Assembly: GCA_049515135.1 (NCBI GenBank)
Contig: JBEKUJ010000003.1
Location: forward strand, 124,001 to 188,000
Direction of reading: 5' to 3'
Length of the DNA stretch: 64,000 bases
From: Fen-1364 sp049515135
GTDB taxonomy: Bacteria > Spirochaetota > Spirochaetia > SZUA-6 > Fen-1364
Shown here: positions 25,829 to 34,101 of the stretch, piece by piece
Layout of the letters: each line of letters begins with the position of its first letter
How positions within the stretch are numbered: the stretch's first letter is position 1
Position numbers and translations under genes: made by a program
Notes under the pieces: model-generated
What the model saw: only the letters and a program-made list of their open reading frames with translations
Told to the model about the DNA's origin: nothing
Database searches by the model: none

Positions 25829-28372
25829 ATGAGACCAATGAAGCTCTCGGATGTGCGCATGGCAGCGCTCTTTCTCGTCTCCATCTGCGTCCTGGGGTTC
25901 GAGATCGAAGTGATGCGTGTCTTTGCGGTTGGAAGCTGGTCCAACTTCGGCTCCATGGTCATCAGCATCGCCCTCCTGGGTTTCGGAGTTGCCGGCACTC
26001 TCCTGACCTTCCTTGGCGGCAGCGTGAGGAAGAACCCCGACGGATGGCTGGCAGTGTCCGCCTTCTCCCTTGGCCCGGCCATGGCCGTTGCGCACACCCT
26101 GGCTCAGCATATCCCTTTCAACCCCGTGCTTATCGTCTCGGATCCGTCACAGCTCTGGTGGATCGGCGCCTATTACCTTATCTATGGGATCCCTTTTTTC
26201 GCCGGCGGCTTGTTCGTCGGAGTCTCGTTCACGGCTTTCTCTTCCCGAATGCATCGGCTGTATTTCTGGAACATGCTTGGCTCAGGGATCGGCGGGCTGG
26301 CGATCCTTGGTCTCATGTTCATCTTTCCACCTGACTTCCTGATCTACCCGCTGGTGGGCCTGGCAGCAATTCCCGCCCTGCTCTCCTGCGTGCGCTGGAG
26401 CCAGCAGGACAACCGGCCGCGCGTCCAGCGTGTCGAGGCTGTCATAACTCTCGCAATTGCCGGCATGAGCTACGCCCTGCTCCTGAGCTTCGGCCAGCTC
26501 AGCGTCTCGGATTTCAAGCCCGTCAGCTACGCGGAAAGATTCCCTGATTCGCGGCAGGTGTATTCCTATTTCAGCCCGCTGGGGGAAATACGTGTGCTTG
26601 AAAGCTCCTATTTCCATTTTGCCCCCGGGCTGAGCGATACCGCCAGCATTTCTCTGGCCCGCATGCCTCGAAACGCCTTCCTGGGTCTTTACGTTGACGG
26701 CGACGGTCCGGTGGGGGTCATGCGCCGGCTTTCACCCCAGGAGGAAGGTTACATCGACTTTCTCCCCATGTCGGCGCCGTACCTCCTGCTCAATCACCCC
26801 AGGGTCCTGCTTTTGAGGCTGGGAGGCGGGGCCGGCATTTTCACTGCCTTGCACAAAGGCGCGCGGGAGGTGTGGGTGGTGGAGCCTGATCCGGACCTGG
26901 TGCACATGATGCGGGACGTCCCTTATTTTCAGAGTTTTTCCGGAAGGATCCTGGACGATCCTCGCGTGAAAGTGGTGAACACCGAGATACGGGCGTTCGC
27001 CGGCTCGACGGACCAGAAATTCGACCTGGTGGAGCTGGGCCTCATTGATTCTACGGGCCTGTCCCAGGCCGGCGGGTATTCTGTGGAGGAGAACTATACC
27101 TATACCGTTGAGGCGCTGCGGGAATACCTGAAGTCCCTGAGCCCGTCGGGGATCCTCTCCATCACCGTGTGGGACAGGCTCAATCCTCCCCGCAATGTCC
27201 CGCGCCTCCTGGCTACGGTTGTCCAGGCATTGCGTCAGGAGGGAATGTCGTCCGCCGCGAAGGACATCTATTCGTTCAATCTTCTCCTGTCTACCGCCAC
27301 CGTGCTTGTGAAGAAGGATGGTTTCACCCCCGAGGAAACATTGCGGCTGAACGCGTACTGCCGCCGCATGTCGTTCGACGTGAACTACTACCCGGGCATG
27401 ATCAGCGAGGCAAAACGTTTCGACAGGTTGATGGAAGGGTACGCAGATATCTATTCGGGCAATCCGGACAACCCGCCCCAAACTGCCGGGCCGGAGATGG
27501 ATCTGAGGCCGGCTGACCTGTACCACCTCAGCCTGGAATGGCTCCTTGCCAACAAGCAGGCGGAGCTTTTTGACAGATACGTTTTTGACATACGCCCTGC
27601 CACAGACGACAGGCCGTATTACTCCGGCTACCTCAAGCCCTTGTCCGTTCCGCAGTTCCTTCCCCGGCTGGGCGAGATATCCGAGGAATGGGGCTATCTG
27701 CTTCTCCTTGCAACCTTTCTCCAGTCCATCATCTTCGGCGCCCTTATCATCCTCCTCCCGCTTGTTCTGCGCTGGCGGGAGCTTTTCAGGGGCCGAAAGG
27801 GAACGGCCGGGGTGATCGCTTACTATGCCTGCCTGGGCCTGGCGTACCTCATGGCTGAAATTTTCCTCATCCAGAGGTTCGTGTTCTTTCTTGCCAATCC
27901 CGTCTATGCAAACTCCATCATCATTACCATTCTTCTCATCTCTTCCGGTGTGGGAAGCCTGGTCAGCGAAACTCTGCGGCTGGAAAGAAAGGTCAAGGTG
28001 ATGGCTGCAGTCATGGGGATCGGTGTCATAGTTCTGGTCTTCCTGTTTGCAGTGCCATCGCTTCTGCAGACATGCCTCGGGCTGCCGCTCGTTGTGAAAA
28101 TGCTCATTACGACTGTTCTCGTAGCTCCCATGGGGTTCTTCATGGGGGTGCCCTTCCCTACCGGGCTTGCCTCTCTTTCAGAATCAAGAAAAGCCATACT
28201 GCCCTGGGCATGGGGAGTCAACGGCGCACTGTCGGTGACCGGTTCGGTCCTGACGCGCCTTGTTTCCACCTCTCTCGGGTTCTCGGTCGTTCTTGCCGGC
28301 GTGGCTTTTCTCTACATCCTTTCCGGCGTTCTCTTCCCCGTAAACGAGTCCGCGCGTCAGCCGGCGCTTTGA
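25829..28372 (+). CDS. Spermidine-synthase-like domain within a polytopic membrane protein
   Basis: An 847-residue protein: about six to seven transmembrane helices (residues 8-225), a soluble Rossmann methyltransferase-type domain resembling spermidine synthase (about 230-600), then six to seven more helices. The nucleotide-binding loop reads LLRLGGGAGIFTALHKGARE and is followed by VVEPDPDLVHMM, close to the GGGDG and VELDP motifs, but the usual catalytic Asp of GGGDG is Ala. True polyamine synthesis is therefore doubtful. Such fused membrane proteins are widespread and uncharacterised. Likely cotranscribed with the PIMT-domain gene. The 3' end overlaps the convergent glutathione peroxidase gene by 16 nt. 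Confidence 0.8.
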   Translation: MRPMKLSDVRMAALFLVSICVLGFEIEVMRVFAVGSWSNFGSMVISIALLGFGVAGTLLTFLGGSVRKNPDGWLAVSAFSLGPAMAVAHTLAQHIPFNPVLIVSDPSQLWWIGAYYLIYGIPFFAGGLFVGVSFTAFSSRMHRLYFWNMLGSGIGGLAILGLMFIFPPDFLIYPLVGLAAIPALLSCVRWSQQDNRPRVQRVEAVITLAIAGMSYALLLSFGQLSVSDFKPVSYAERFPDSRQVYSYFSPLGEIRVLESSYFHFAPGLSDTASISLARMPRNAFLGLYVDGDGPVGVMRRLSPQEEGYIDFLPMSAPYLLLNHPRVLLLRLGGGAGIFTALHKGAREVWVVEPDPDLVHMMRDVPYFQSFSGRILDDPRVKVVNTEIRAFAGSTDQKFDLVELGLIDSTGLSQAGGYSVEENYTYTVEALREYLKSLSPSGILSITVWDRLNPPRNVPRLLATVVQALRQEGMSSAAKDIYSFNLLLSTATVLVKKDGFTPEETLRLNAYCRRMSFDVNYYPGMISEAKRFDRLMEGYADIYSGNPDNPPQTAGPEMDLRPADLYHLSLEWLLANKQAELFDRYVFDIRPATDDRPYYSGYLKPLSVPQFLPRLGEISEEWGYLLLLATFLQSIIFGALIILLPLVLRWRELFRGRKGTAGVIAYYACLGLAYLMAEIFLIQRFVFFLANPVYANSIIITILLISSGVGSLVSETLRLERKVKVMAAVMGIGVIVLVFLFAVPSLLQTCLGLPLVVKMLITTVLVAPMGFFMGVPFPTGLASLSESRKAILPWAWGVNGALSVTGSVLTRLVSTSLGFSVVLAGVAFLYILSGVLFPVNESARQPAL

Positions 28373-28866
28373 GCGTTGACAGCGGCCTCCACCGCCTCGA
28401 TCATCCGCTGATCCAGGGGCTCCACCTTCGAATCGAACCGGTTCACGATCCTGCCAACCCTGTCAATGAGGAACTTGTTGAAGTTCCAAGTGATCTTTCC
28501 GCTGAAGTCGGGATTAGTCTCCTTCTCCGTCAGGAACCTGTAGAGGGGGTGGATGTTCCTTCCCTTGACGGTGATCTTGGAGAATAGGGGAAAGCTGACG
28601 CCGTACTTTGTTGAGCAGAACTGCAGTATCTCCTGGTCCGTTCCCGGTTCCTGCCACAGGAAATCGTTGGCAGGGAAGCCAAGGATCTCGAACCCTTTTT
28701 CCCGGTAGCGGTCGTACAGGCTTTGCAGACCCTCATATTGAGGGGTGAAACCGCACTTGCTGGCAACGTTGACAAAGAGAAGGACCTTTCCCTTGAACCT
28801 GGAGAGAGGAACCTCAACGCCGCCTGTGTCCTTCATGACGAAGTCGTAGATGTGTCCGTTGGTCAT
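28357..28866 (-). CDS. Glutathione peroxidase family (thiol peroxidase, Cys type)
   Basis: A 169-residue peroxidase reducing H2O2 or lipid hydroperoxides. Cys38 in FVNVASKCGFTPQY is the peroxidatic residue (no selenocysteine), with Gln73 in WQEPG and Trp127/Asn128 in ITWNFNKF completing the tetrad. Cys84 in EILQFCSTKYGVSFPLF is placed as the resolving Cys of thioredoxin-dependent members. The usual FPCNQF motif is FPANDF here. It lies 19 nt downstream of the metacaspase gene on the same strand. Confidence 0.92.
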   Translation of the reverse strand: MTNGHIYDFVMKDTGGVEVPLSRFKGKVLLFVNVASKCGFTPQYEGLQSLYDRYREKGFEILGFPANDFLWQEPGTDQEILQFCSTKYGVSFPLFSKITVKGRNIHPLYRFLTEKETNPDFSGKITWNFNKFLIDRVGRIVNRFDSKVEPLDQRMIEAVEAAVNAQSAG

Positions 28867-28885
28867 AAGGACAATGTACTGACGC

Positions 28886-29752
28886 TCAAGCGCCTGCGAA
28901 TACTTCCGCTTTCCGGCGTGTTTCAGCGCACTCCAACTGCGGCACCTGAGAGAAGCCTTCGTGGGAAAGCGAGGCCCTGATTCTCCTGATGAGATCTCCG
29001 CGGTCGATGCGGCCGGCCGCGTCTCTTATGTGCCTGCAGAAGAAATATGTGAATGCGCCGCCCGGCTTGCCCCCGACATCCGCGTCCGCGGAATACTGGT
29101 TGTCCCTGCATGCAGCCCACAGGACGTGGTTCATGGTGACTCCGCGCGCCAGGCGACGCAGGGTTCGCTCATTGCCGAAAACCTCGTCTGCGCGCAAGGC
29201 CACATCCGCAGGCGGCGCCAGGTAACGCGGCCGGATGCAATGCGGGCTGGACCACAGCCCGGCCTCTGAAATCTGCGTCCCCTGGAGGGCCGAAAGGGAC
29301 GTCCGGTCCAGGATCATCTCCCGGGTTCCCGTTCCGGAGTGGCAGGAATCCAGAATCACTTCGAGCCCGACTCCTTTTTTCAGGTCTTTGAAGATCCGGG
29401 CGAAATCGTCGTCCTTGATGTAGTTCGCATCCCAATCAAAGTCCCAGGGACAGATGATCTCGTCCTTCTTGTCCGCTTCATCCCCCTCCGTGTCAGCCAC
29501 CTGGGAGCCGTGGCCCGAGTAATGGAAAACCAGGGTGTCGCCTGCTGCCCCGGCAGCAACCAGCTTCTGCAGACCGTCAAGAATTGCCTTCGTGGTTGCT
29601 CTTTTGTCCGCCAGCAGAGTGATGTCGCCCGGCTGGAACCCGTAGTATTTCACCAGGATGTCATAGACATTCGTGATGTCGTTGACGCATCCCATGAGAT
29701 CATTCTGGGTCCCCGGATAATCGTTGATACCGACCAGAAGAGCTTTTTTCAC
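28886..29752 (-). CDS. Metacaspase-type caspase-fold protease
   Basis: A 288-residue single-domain caspase fold (peptidase C14). The N-terminus is KKALLVGINDYPGTQNDLMG; the catalytic His81 lies in FHYSGHGSQV and Cys137 in VILDSCHSGTG, both intact. Asp residues around the CPWDFDWDANYIKDDDF stretch fit the acidic/calcium site of metacaspases, which cleave after Arg or Lys. GTG start with GGGG about 8 nt upstream. No signal peptide, so cytoplasmic. No toxin, gasdermin or prodomain partner is adjacent; the only operon mate is the glutathione peroxidase. Physiological substrate unknown. Confidence 0.9.
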   Translation of the reverse strand: MKKALLVGINDYPGTQNDLMGCVNDITNVYDILVKYYGFQPGDITLLADKRATTKAILDGLQKLVAAGAAGDTLVFHYSGHGSQVADTEGDEADKKDEIICPWDFDWDANYIKDDDFARIFKDLKKGVGLEVILDSCHSGTGTREMILDRTSLSALQGTQISEAGLWSSPHCIRPRYLAPPADVALRADEVFGNERTLRRLARGVTMNHVLWAACRDNQYSADADVGGKPGGAFTYFFCRHIRDAAGRIDRGDLIRRIRASLSHEGFSQVPQLECAETRRKAEVFAGA

Positions 29753-29792
29753 TTTCTATCCCCTTTCTGAATAAGGTTTCTGAATTGCGGCC

Positions 29793-29821
29793 ATTCTAAG
29801 GCAGGTCCTCGCATCGCGCAA
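29793..29821 (-). promoter_or_regulatory. Candidate promoter for metacaspase-gpx
   Basis: Minus strand TTGCGC (29821-29816), 17-nt spacer, TAGAAT (29798-29793). The -10 is good, the -35 weak. It would give a leader of about 34 nt before the GTG. Confidence 0.35.
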
Positions 29822-29834
29822 GACCACAGGGAAC

Positions 29835-29863
29835 TTGCCATACAGTCCTGCTTCTGCTACAAA
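29835..29863 (+). promoter_or_regulatory. Candidate promoter for the GDP-fucose-synthase-like gene
   Basis: TTGCCA (29835-29840), 17-nt spacer, TACAAA (29858-29863). It would give a leader of about 40 nt carrying an AGAGGAAG ribosome site before ATG 29909. Confidence 0.45.
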
Positions 29864-29908
29864 GTGCCAATTGCGAATATCAAGGCTGGCGGCAGAGGAA
29901 GTAGTGAG

Positions 29909-30847
29909 ATGGATCTGACGGGGAAGAAAGTGCTTGTGACGGGAGGAGGGGGATTCCTTGGTACCCATCTGCTGGCCGCCATGCGGGAGCGAGGGCTGCA
30001 TGATGGCGACATTCGAGTGCCAAGGCGTGAATCGCTGGACCTACGGATCTGGGAGAATTGCGAAAGCGCAGTCTCCGGGATGGAAGTGGTGATTCACCTT
30101 GCTGCGCTAGTTGGGGGGATAGGGTTCAATAGGAGGAATCCTGGCCGAATTTTCTATGACAACCTAATCATGGGTGTGCAGCTCATGGAGGCGGCTCGCC
30201 TTGCCGGGGTGAAGAAGTTCGTCCAAATAGGCACTGTCTGCGCGTACCCGAAAGTGGTTCCTGTTCCGTTCCGCGAAAACTCCCTGTGGGATGGCTACCC
30301 TGAGGAGACCAACGCGCCATACGGGATAGCAAAAAAAGCGCTCCTGGTTCAGGCCCAGGCATACAGAGCCCAGTACAGCTTCAATGTCATTTACCTTCTG
30401 CCAACGAACCTCTATGGCCCAGGAGACAACTTCGACCCGGAGGACTCCCACGTGATTCCCGCCCTCGTGAGAAAGTGCGTGGAGGCGGTCCAGGCGGGCG
30501 CCTCGGAGATCGTTCTCTGGGGATCGGGAAACGCGAGCCGGGAGTTCCTCTACGTCGAGGATTGTGCTCACGGAATCCTGGCGGCAACCGAGAAGTATGA
30601 CGGTGCGGAGCCAGTGAACCTGGGGTCGGGAAAAGAGATACGGGTCAGCGAGCTTGTCGGATTGATTGCGAAGGAGTGCGGCTTCTCAGGAACGATACGG
30701 TGGGATTCGCGGATGCCAGACGGGCAGCCTCGCCGCTGTCTCAATACCGAGCGCGCCCGTGAGTTCGGCTTCACGGCGAAGACTGATTTTCGCGAGGGGT
30801 TGCGGAAAACGGTGCTTTGGTATCGGAAGAAGATGAAGCTGGATTGA
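29909..30847 (+). CDS. GDP-L-fucose-synthase-like NAD(P)-dependent epimerase
   Basis: A 312-residue extended SDR enzyme. Cofactor loop KKVLVTGGGGFLGTHLLAA, catalytic YGIAKK (Tyr-X3-Lys), and the stretch LLPTNLYGPGDNFDPEDSH closely follow GDP-L-fucose synthase (Fcl/WcaG), as does WDSRMPDGQPRRCLN near the C-terminus. Fcl epimerises and reduces GDP-4-keto-6-deoxymannose to GDP-fucose. No gmd dehydratase is in the window, so the substrate could be another GDP-6-deoxyhexose. ATG 29909 is preferred to an earlier in-frame ATG because GAGGAAG lies in front of it. Convergent with the next gene, with 6 nt between them. Confidence 0.8.
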   Translation: MDLTGKKVLVTGGGGFLGTHLLAAMRERGLHDGDIRVPRRESLDLRIWENCESAVSGMEVVIHLAALVGGIGFNRRNPGRIFYDNLIMGVQLMEAARLAGVKKFVQIGTVCAYPKVVPVPFRENSLWDGYPEETNAPYGIAKKALLVQAQAYRAQYSFNVIYLLPTNLYGPGDNFDPEDSHVIPALVRKCVEAVQAGASEIVLWGSGNASREFLYVEDCAHGILAATEKYDGAEPVNLGSGKEIRVSELVGLIAKECGFSGTIRWDSRMPDGQPRRCLNTERAREFGFTAKTDFREGLRKTVLWYRKKMKLD

Positions 30848-30853
30848 ATTGCG

Positions 30854-31858
30854 CTATTCGCTGTCGAACAAAGGAAGTGAAGTTTCACGCTGGCGGCCGC
30901 CAAGAAACTCGTAGGCGATGGTTCGCTCCAGCCCTTCTTTAAGGGTCACAGGCGGTCGAAAGCCAGTAGAAGAAACCCGTGATGAACAGAACTGCGTTGT
31001 TGCGCGGAACTTTCTTACGCGCACTGCGCTGACAGGAAGCTCTCTGCGCAGAAGGCCAGACATCAAGTCCGCAAGAACTCCGCCGGCATACCCTATGACA
31101 TAGGGAACGTGGACGGGGGTACTTTCAGACTTCCCGAGACATCGTCTCACGAGCTTGACCAGCTCCATCATCGAAAAGTCCGGCTTGTCGATATAGTTGA
31201 ACAGGTGCCCCCCGGGTCCCAGCGAAGCACACATCGCCAGAAAGCCGGCGATGTTTTCCACAAACGCCATCGACTTGATGTTTCTTCCGTTTCCGACCAT
31301 CACAAAACGCCCCGAAGCCATCTGGTTGAGCAGGTTGAAAACGTTTCCGCGATTGCGGGGACCAAAAACGACCGTTGGACGGACAACCGCGAGGGTTCGT
31401 GCCGGGCCTCGGGCTAGCCACTCCCGATAGACTTCTTCCGCCAGCATTTTTGTCCGGCCGTAGTCATTGAAGGGCCGCAGAGGGCCGGCCTCGTCCGTAT
31501 TGGGCTTCGCGAAGCCGTAGACGGCAACACTGCTCGTGAACACGATTTTTTGTATGGAAAGCTTTTCCGCCGCCCAGCAGACATTTCGGGCTCCGCTGAC
31601 ATTCACCTCATCATAGAGGGACCGAGGATGCACATTGTCCTTGTGCTCTGCGGCGAGGTTATATACGACATCAGAGCCTTTGAGCGCGTTCGAAAGAGAA
31701 GAGACGTCGCGCACATCGGAGGCTGTCCACAGTTCGGGAAAGGCCGCGCTCCTGGTCTTGTCTGCGATACGGACCCGGTGTCCAGCTGCAAGGAGTTGCC
31801 TGACAAGCTCAGTGCCGATGAAGCCGGACCCGCCGATGACAGCAAGCGCACTTTTCAT
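30854..31858 (-). CDS. NAD-dependent epimerase/dehydratase (extended SDR)
   Basis: A 334-residue extended SDR: ALAVIGGSGFIGTELVRQL cofactor loop, SSVAVYGFAKP, and catalytic YGRTK (Tyr-X3-Lys). The exact sugar-nucleotide substrate cannot be read from motifs. Its ATG overlaps the stop of the barrel gene (ATGA), so it is the last gene of the permease-LolA-barrel run, although its function points to the glycan genes around it. The C-terminal 30 residues are Arg-rich. Confidence 0.75.
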   Translation of the reverse strand: MKSALAVIGGSGFIGTELVRQLLAAGHRVRIADKTRSAAFPELWTASDVRDVSSLSNALKGSDVVYNLAAEHKDNVHPRSLYDEVNVSGARNVCWAAEKLSIQKIVFTSSVAVYGFAKPNTDEAGPLRPFNDYGRTKMLAEEVYREWLARGPARTLAVVRPTVVFGPRNRGNVFNLLNQMASGRFVMVGNGRNIKSMAFVENIAGFLAMCASLGPGGHLFNYIDKPDFSMMELVKLVRRCLGKSESTPVHVPYVIGYAGGVLADLMSGLLRRELPVSAVRVRKFRATTQFCSSRVSSTGFRPPVTLKEGLERTIAYEFLGGRQRETSLPLFDSE

Positions 31859-33282
31859 TGCCGGAAGCTATCGCTGATCCTGAAAAGGATCAGGAGCTCG
31901 AGCCTTTGGGCGCCTGGAACAAGGCGATTGTTGACGACTTCACTGCCGTCAGGTCCCCAGACGAATGGAATGCCGACCTGGATCGAAGCCAGCGCAAAAG
32001 GGGAAAACTCGAGAAATGACCCAACAAGGCCTGAACCATCGGACCAGTTCTGCTGCCACAGAAGATTCAAATTCAGCCCGGACTGGCCAAGGTTGCCGAA
32101 ACGCGCTCCGATTGCGGAGTTGTGACCACCTGGTCCCGTCTCGTCAGGGAGCCAGGAAACCCCTGGGTTGCGCTCTCCGTTGTATGCGTATTCCGCGTAG
32201 ATCTTGATATTCGAATCGACCCATTCCCGTGATATCCCGATGACCGCTGTTGGGTAGATTCGCTGGAGGGTCCCTCCGACGAAAATGCCCCCGCCGGCGG
32301 TTGTCACGGGCGCGGCGCCGGACAGAGAAAGAGCAACCGGAAAGGCCATTGTTGTTTCTGCTGAAACGTCGAATCCCAGAAGACTTGTTTTCAGGGAAAG
32401 CAGGGTGCGGGGGGTCAACTCCCACTGGTAAAAGCCCGCGAAGGTCCATTCTATGGGACCGGTCACCAGGTCATACTCCAGGCCGTAGCCCGCGGATTTT
32501 GGATTGGGCGCTGTCTGGCTGGAGAAGCCGTAGTTGAGCAGATCGAACCTGGCAAGGAAAGACAGCGTGTTGAAACCCATGGGAATGTTCATTTTGAGAG
32601 AGACAGGGTAGTTCGTCGTAATAACCGTTGTGAGCAGGTTGTTCTGCTCCCAGAACGGCAGGCTATTGCTCCCGGTCCAACCCGGCAGGCCGCGGCTCGG
32701 CAGGTTGCCAAACAGGTAGAACTGGGAGTTCCCCCACGTGTAGCCGAATATCCCAAGACGGAAAAAGACTGCATTCAGGATGGAGTAATCTGCGTACATC
32801 TCTGACAGCTGGGGGATGGATTGCGCGCCTGCGCCGGGAAACGTGTAGTTCAGCGTTCCGCGGATGCGCAGCTCGTTCGCCGGTCTGATCCCAAAACCCA
32901 GTGTTGCCGACATACTCCCGCCAATATCCCGTCCGAGATTGTTAGTTGGATGGCTGAAATCCGGCATTTCGGACCATCCTCCGCCGACGTTACCGAAGAG
33001 ATCTAGAGAGCCGAAAAAATGCAGCTTGTTGTCGTTCAGAATGTCATCCGGACGGATTGCTGCAGATGAGGGTGAGGGCTCTGACGTCTGGGCCGGCCCG
33101 GATGCCTGCGCAGGCGGTGTCGACGGGTTCTGGGTCTGGGGGGAGGTGCCCCCGCTCCCATTCCCGTCGAAGAGATTGTCAACGTTGTCTGAATCGGATG
33201 AGGGCTGCGCCTGAGCAGGCAATGTCTGACATGCAAGCGCGAATGCAGCGAAAAAGAGAAAGGCGTGAAATATTCTATTCAC
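31855..33282 (-). CDS. Outer-membrane beta-barrel protein
   Basis: A 475-residue protein: signal peptide (MNRIFHAFLFFAAFALACQT, cleaved near AQAQ), a Ser/Pro/Gln/Gly linker to about residue 80, and then alternating amphipathic strands rich in Gly, Tyr, Trp and Phe (LHFFGSLDLFGNVGGGWSEM; SATLGFGIRP; FVWGPDG). This is typical of an outer-membrane barrel of about 16 strands. No family recognised. GTG start overlaps the stop of the LolA-like gene, linking it to the permease cassette. Confidence 0.7.
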   Translation of the reverse strand: MNRIFHAFLFFAAFALACQTLPAQAQPSSDSDNVDNLFDGNGSGGTSPQTQNPSTPPAQASGPAQTSEPSPSSAAIRPDDILNDNKLHFFGSLDLFGNVGGGWSEMPDFSHPTNNLGRDIGGSMSATLGFGIRPANELRIRGTLNYTFPGAGAQSIPQLSEMYADYSILNAVFFRLGIFGYTWGNSQFYLFGNLPSRGLPGWTGSNSLPFWEQNNLLTTVITTNYPVSLKMNIPMGFNTLSFLARFDLLNYGFSSQTAPNPKSAGYGLEYDLVTGPIEWTFAGFYQWELTPRTLLSLKTSLLGFDVSAETTMAFPVALSLSGAAPVTTAGGGIFVGGTLQRIYPTAVIGISREWVDSNIKIYAEYAYNGERNPGVSWLPDETGPGGHNSAIGARFGNLGQSGLNLNLLWQQNWSDGSGLVGSFLEFSPFALASIQVGIPFVWGPDGSEVVNNRLVPGAQRLELLILFRISDSFRQ

Positions 33283-34069
33283 TCAACTTCTCCAGCCAGG
33301 TCTTGGTGAATGTTGCATCAGGAAGCCGCTGCAGCGACGGCCGGGAGATTGTGTAGGTGGTTCTTTCCTTCTCGAATTTGCCATTAATCACTGCGCCGCG
33401 CAGCTCGTCAACAATGACGACCAGCTGCGGGTAATAACGACCGCCAATCTGCAGGTACCGCGGAAACGCCACGGTCCGTAGATGCTGGCCTGAATAGCTG
33501 TAGTCCTCAGTCTTGCGGACAAAACCGTCGTCGCTAATCCAGATTTTCATTTTCGGAAAAGTGATGTCATCGCTTCTGGCAACAAGGTCCAGGAGCCAGC
33601 AGTCGTAGATGCCGAGCTTTGCCCGCTGTGACCCCTCCACAGCATAGTCCCCGGCAAGGTTTGACCGCGTGAAATCGGAGTTGCGCGCGTTCAAGTTCTG
33701 GAACCTGTCCTTAGCGCTCGTGAAGGTGAAACGGTGAGAAACAGGATCATAGTACCAGAGATTGTTCCCCGATTTGAGGTATCCCTTCCCCTTATCCTCC
33801 TCTGGCTGAACCATGACGATGAGATACGTGTTTTCGGTATCTCGCCGAAACACCATGGCCTCTTTCGAGCTTGTGCCCTGCCCGGGAGTTTCCTGAACAA
33901 AGCTGTACAAAGCCGAAAAGTCGGAATCTGCAAATGTAACCAGTAAGTCCGCCCGTTTGAGGACCTGGCGGAAATCCGGCGTGTCGGCGGCAGCCTGAGC
34001 CTGCAGCCAGCACGGAAGAAGAAAGGCAATTGTGGCGCATACAAGCGCTCGAAAGATACGCGTTTTCAT
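33275..34069 (-). CDS. LolA-like outer-membrane lipoprotein-sorting protein
   Basis: A 264-residue periplasmic protein with signal peptide (MKTRIFRALVCATIAFLLPC, cleaved near AQA). The mature part has the LolA/LolB-type half-barrel pattern, with TYLIVMVQPEEDKGKGYLKS, NNLWYYDPVSHRFTFTSAKD and KMKIWISDDGFVRKTEDYSY, as in the MlaC/LolA-like 'outer membrane lipoprotein-sorting protein' family. Such proteins carry lipidated or hydrophobic cargo across the periplasm. ATG 34069 is preferred over 34084 because AAGGATGGG lies upstream of it. It lies between two FtsX-type permeases and a barrel. Confidence 0.8.
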   Translation of the reverse strand: MKTRIFRALVCATIAFLLPCWLQAQAAADTPDFRQVLKRADLLVTFADSDFSALYSFVQETPGQGTSSKEAMVFRRDTENTYLIVMVQPEEDKGKGYLKSGNNLWYYDPVSHRFTFTSAKDRFQNLNARNSDFTRSNLAGDYAVEGSQRAKLGIYDCWLLDLVARSDDITFPKMKIWISDDGFVRKTEDYSYSGQHLRTVAFPRYLQIGGRYYPQLVVIVDELRGAVINGKFEKERTTYTISRPSLQRLPDATFTKTWLEKLSE

Positions 34070-34101
34070 TGACAAACGTCCCATCCTTGCGACAGTCCGT
34101 C

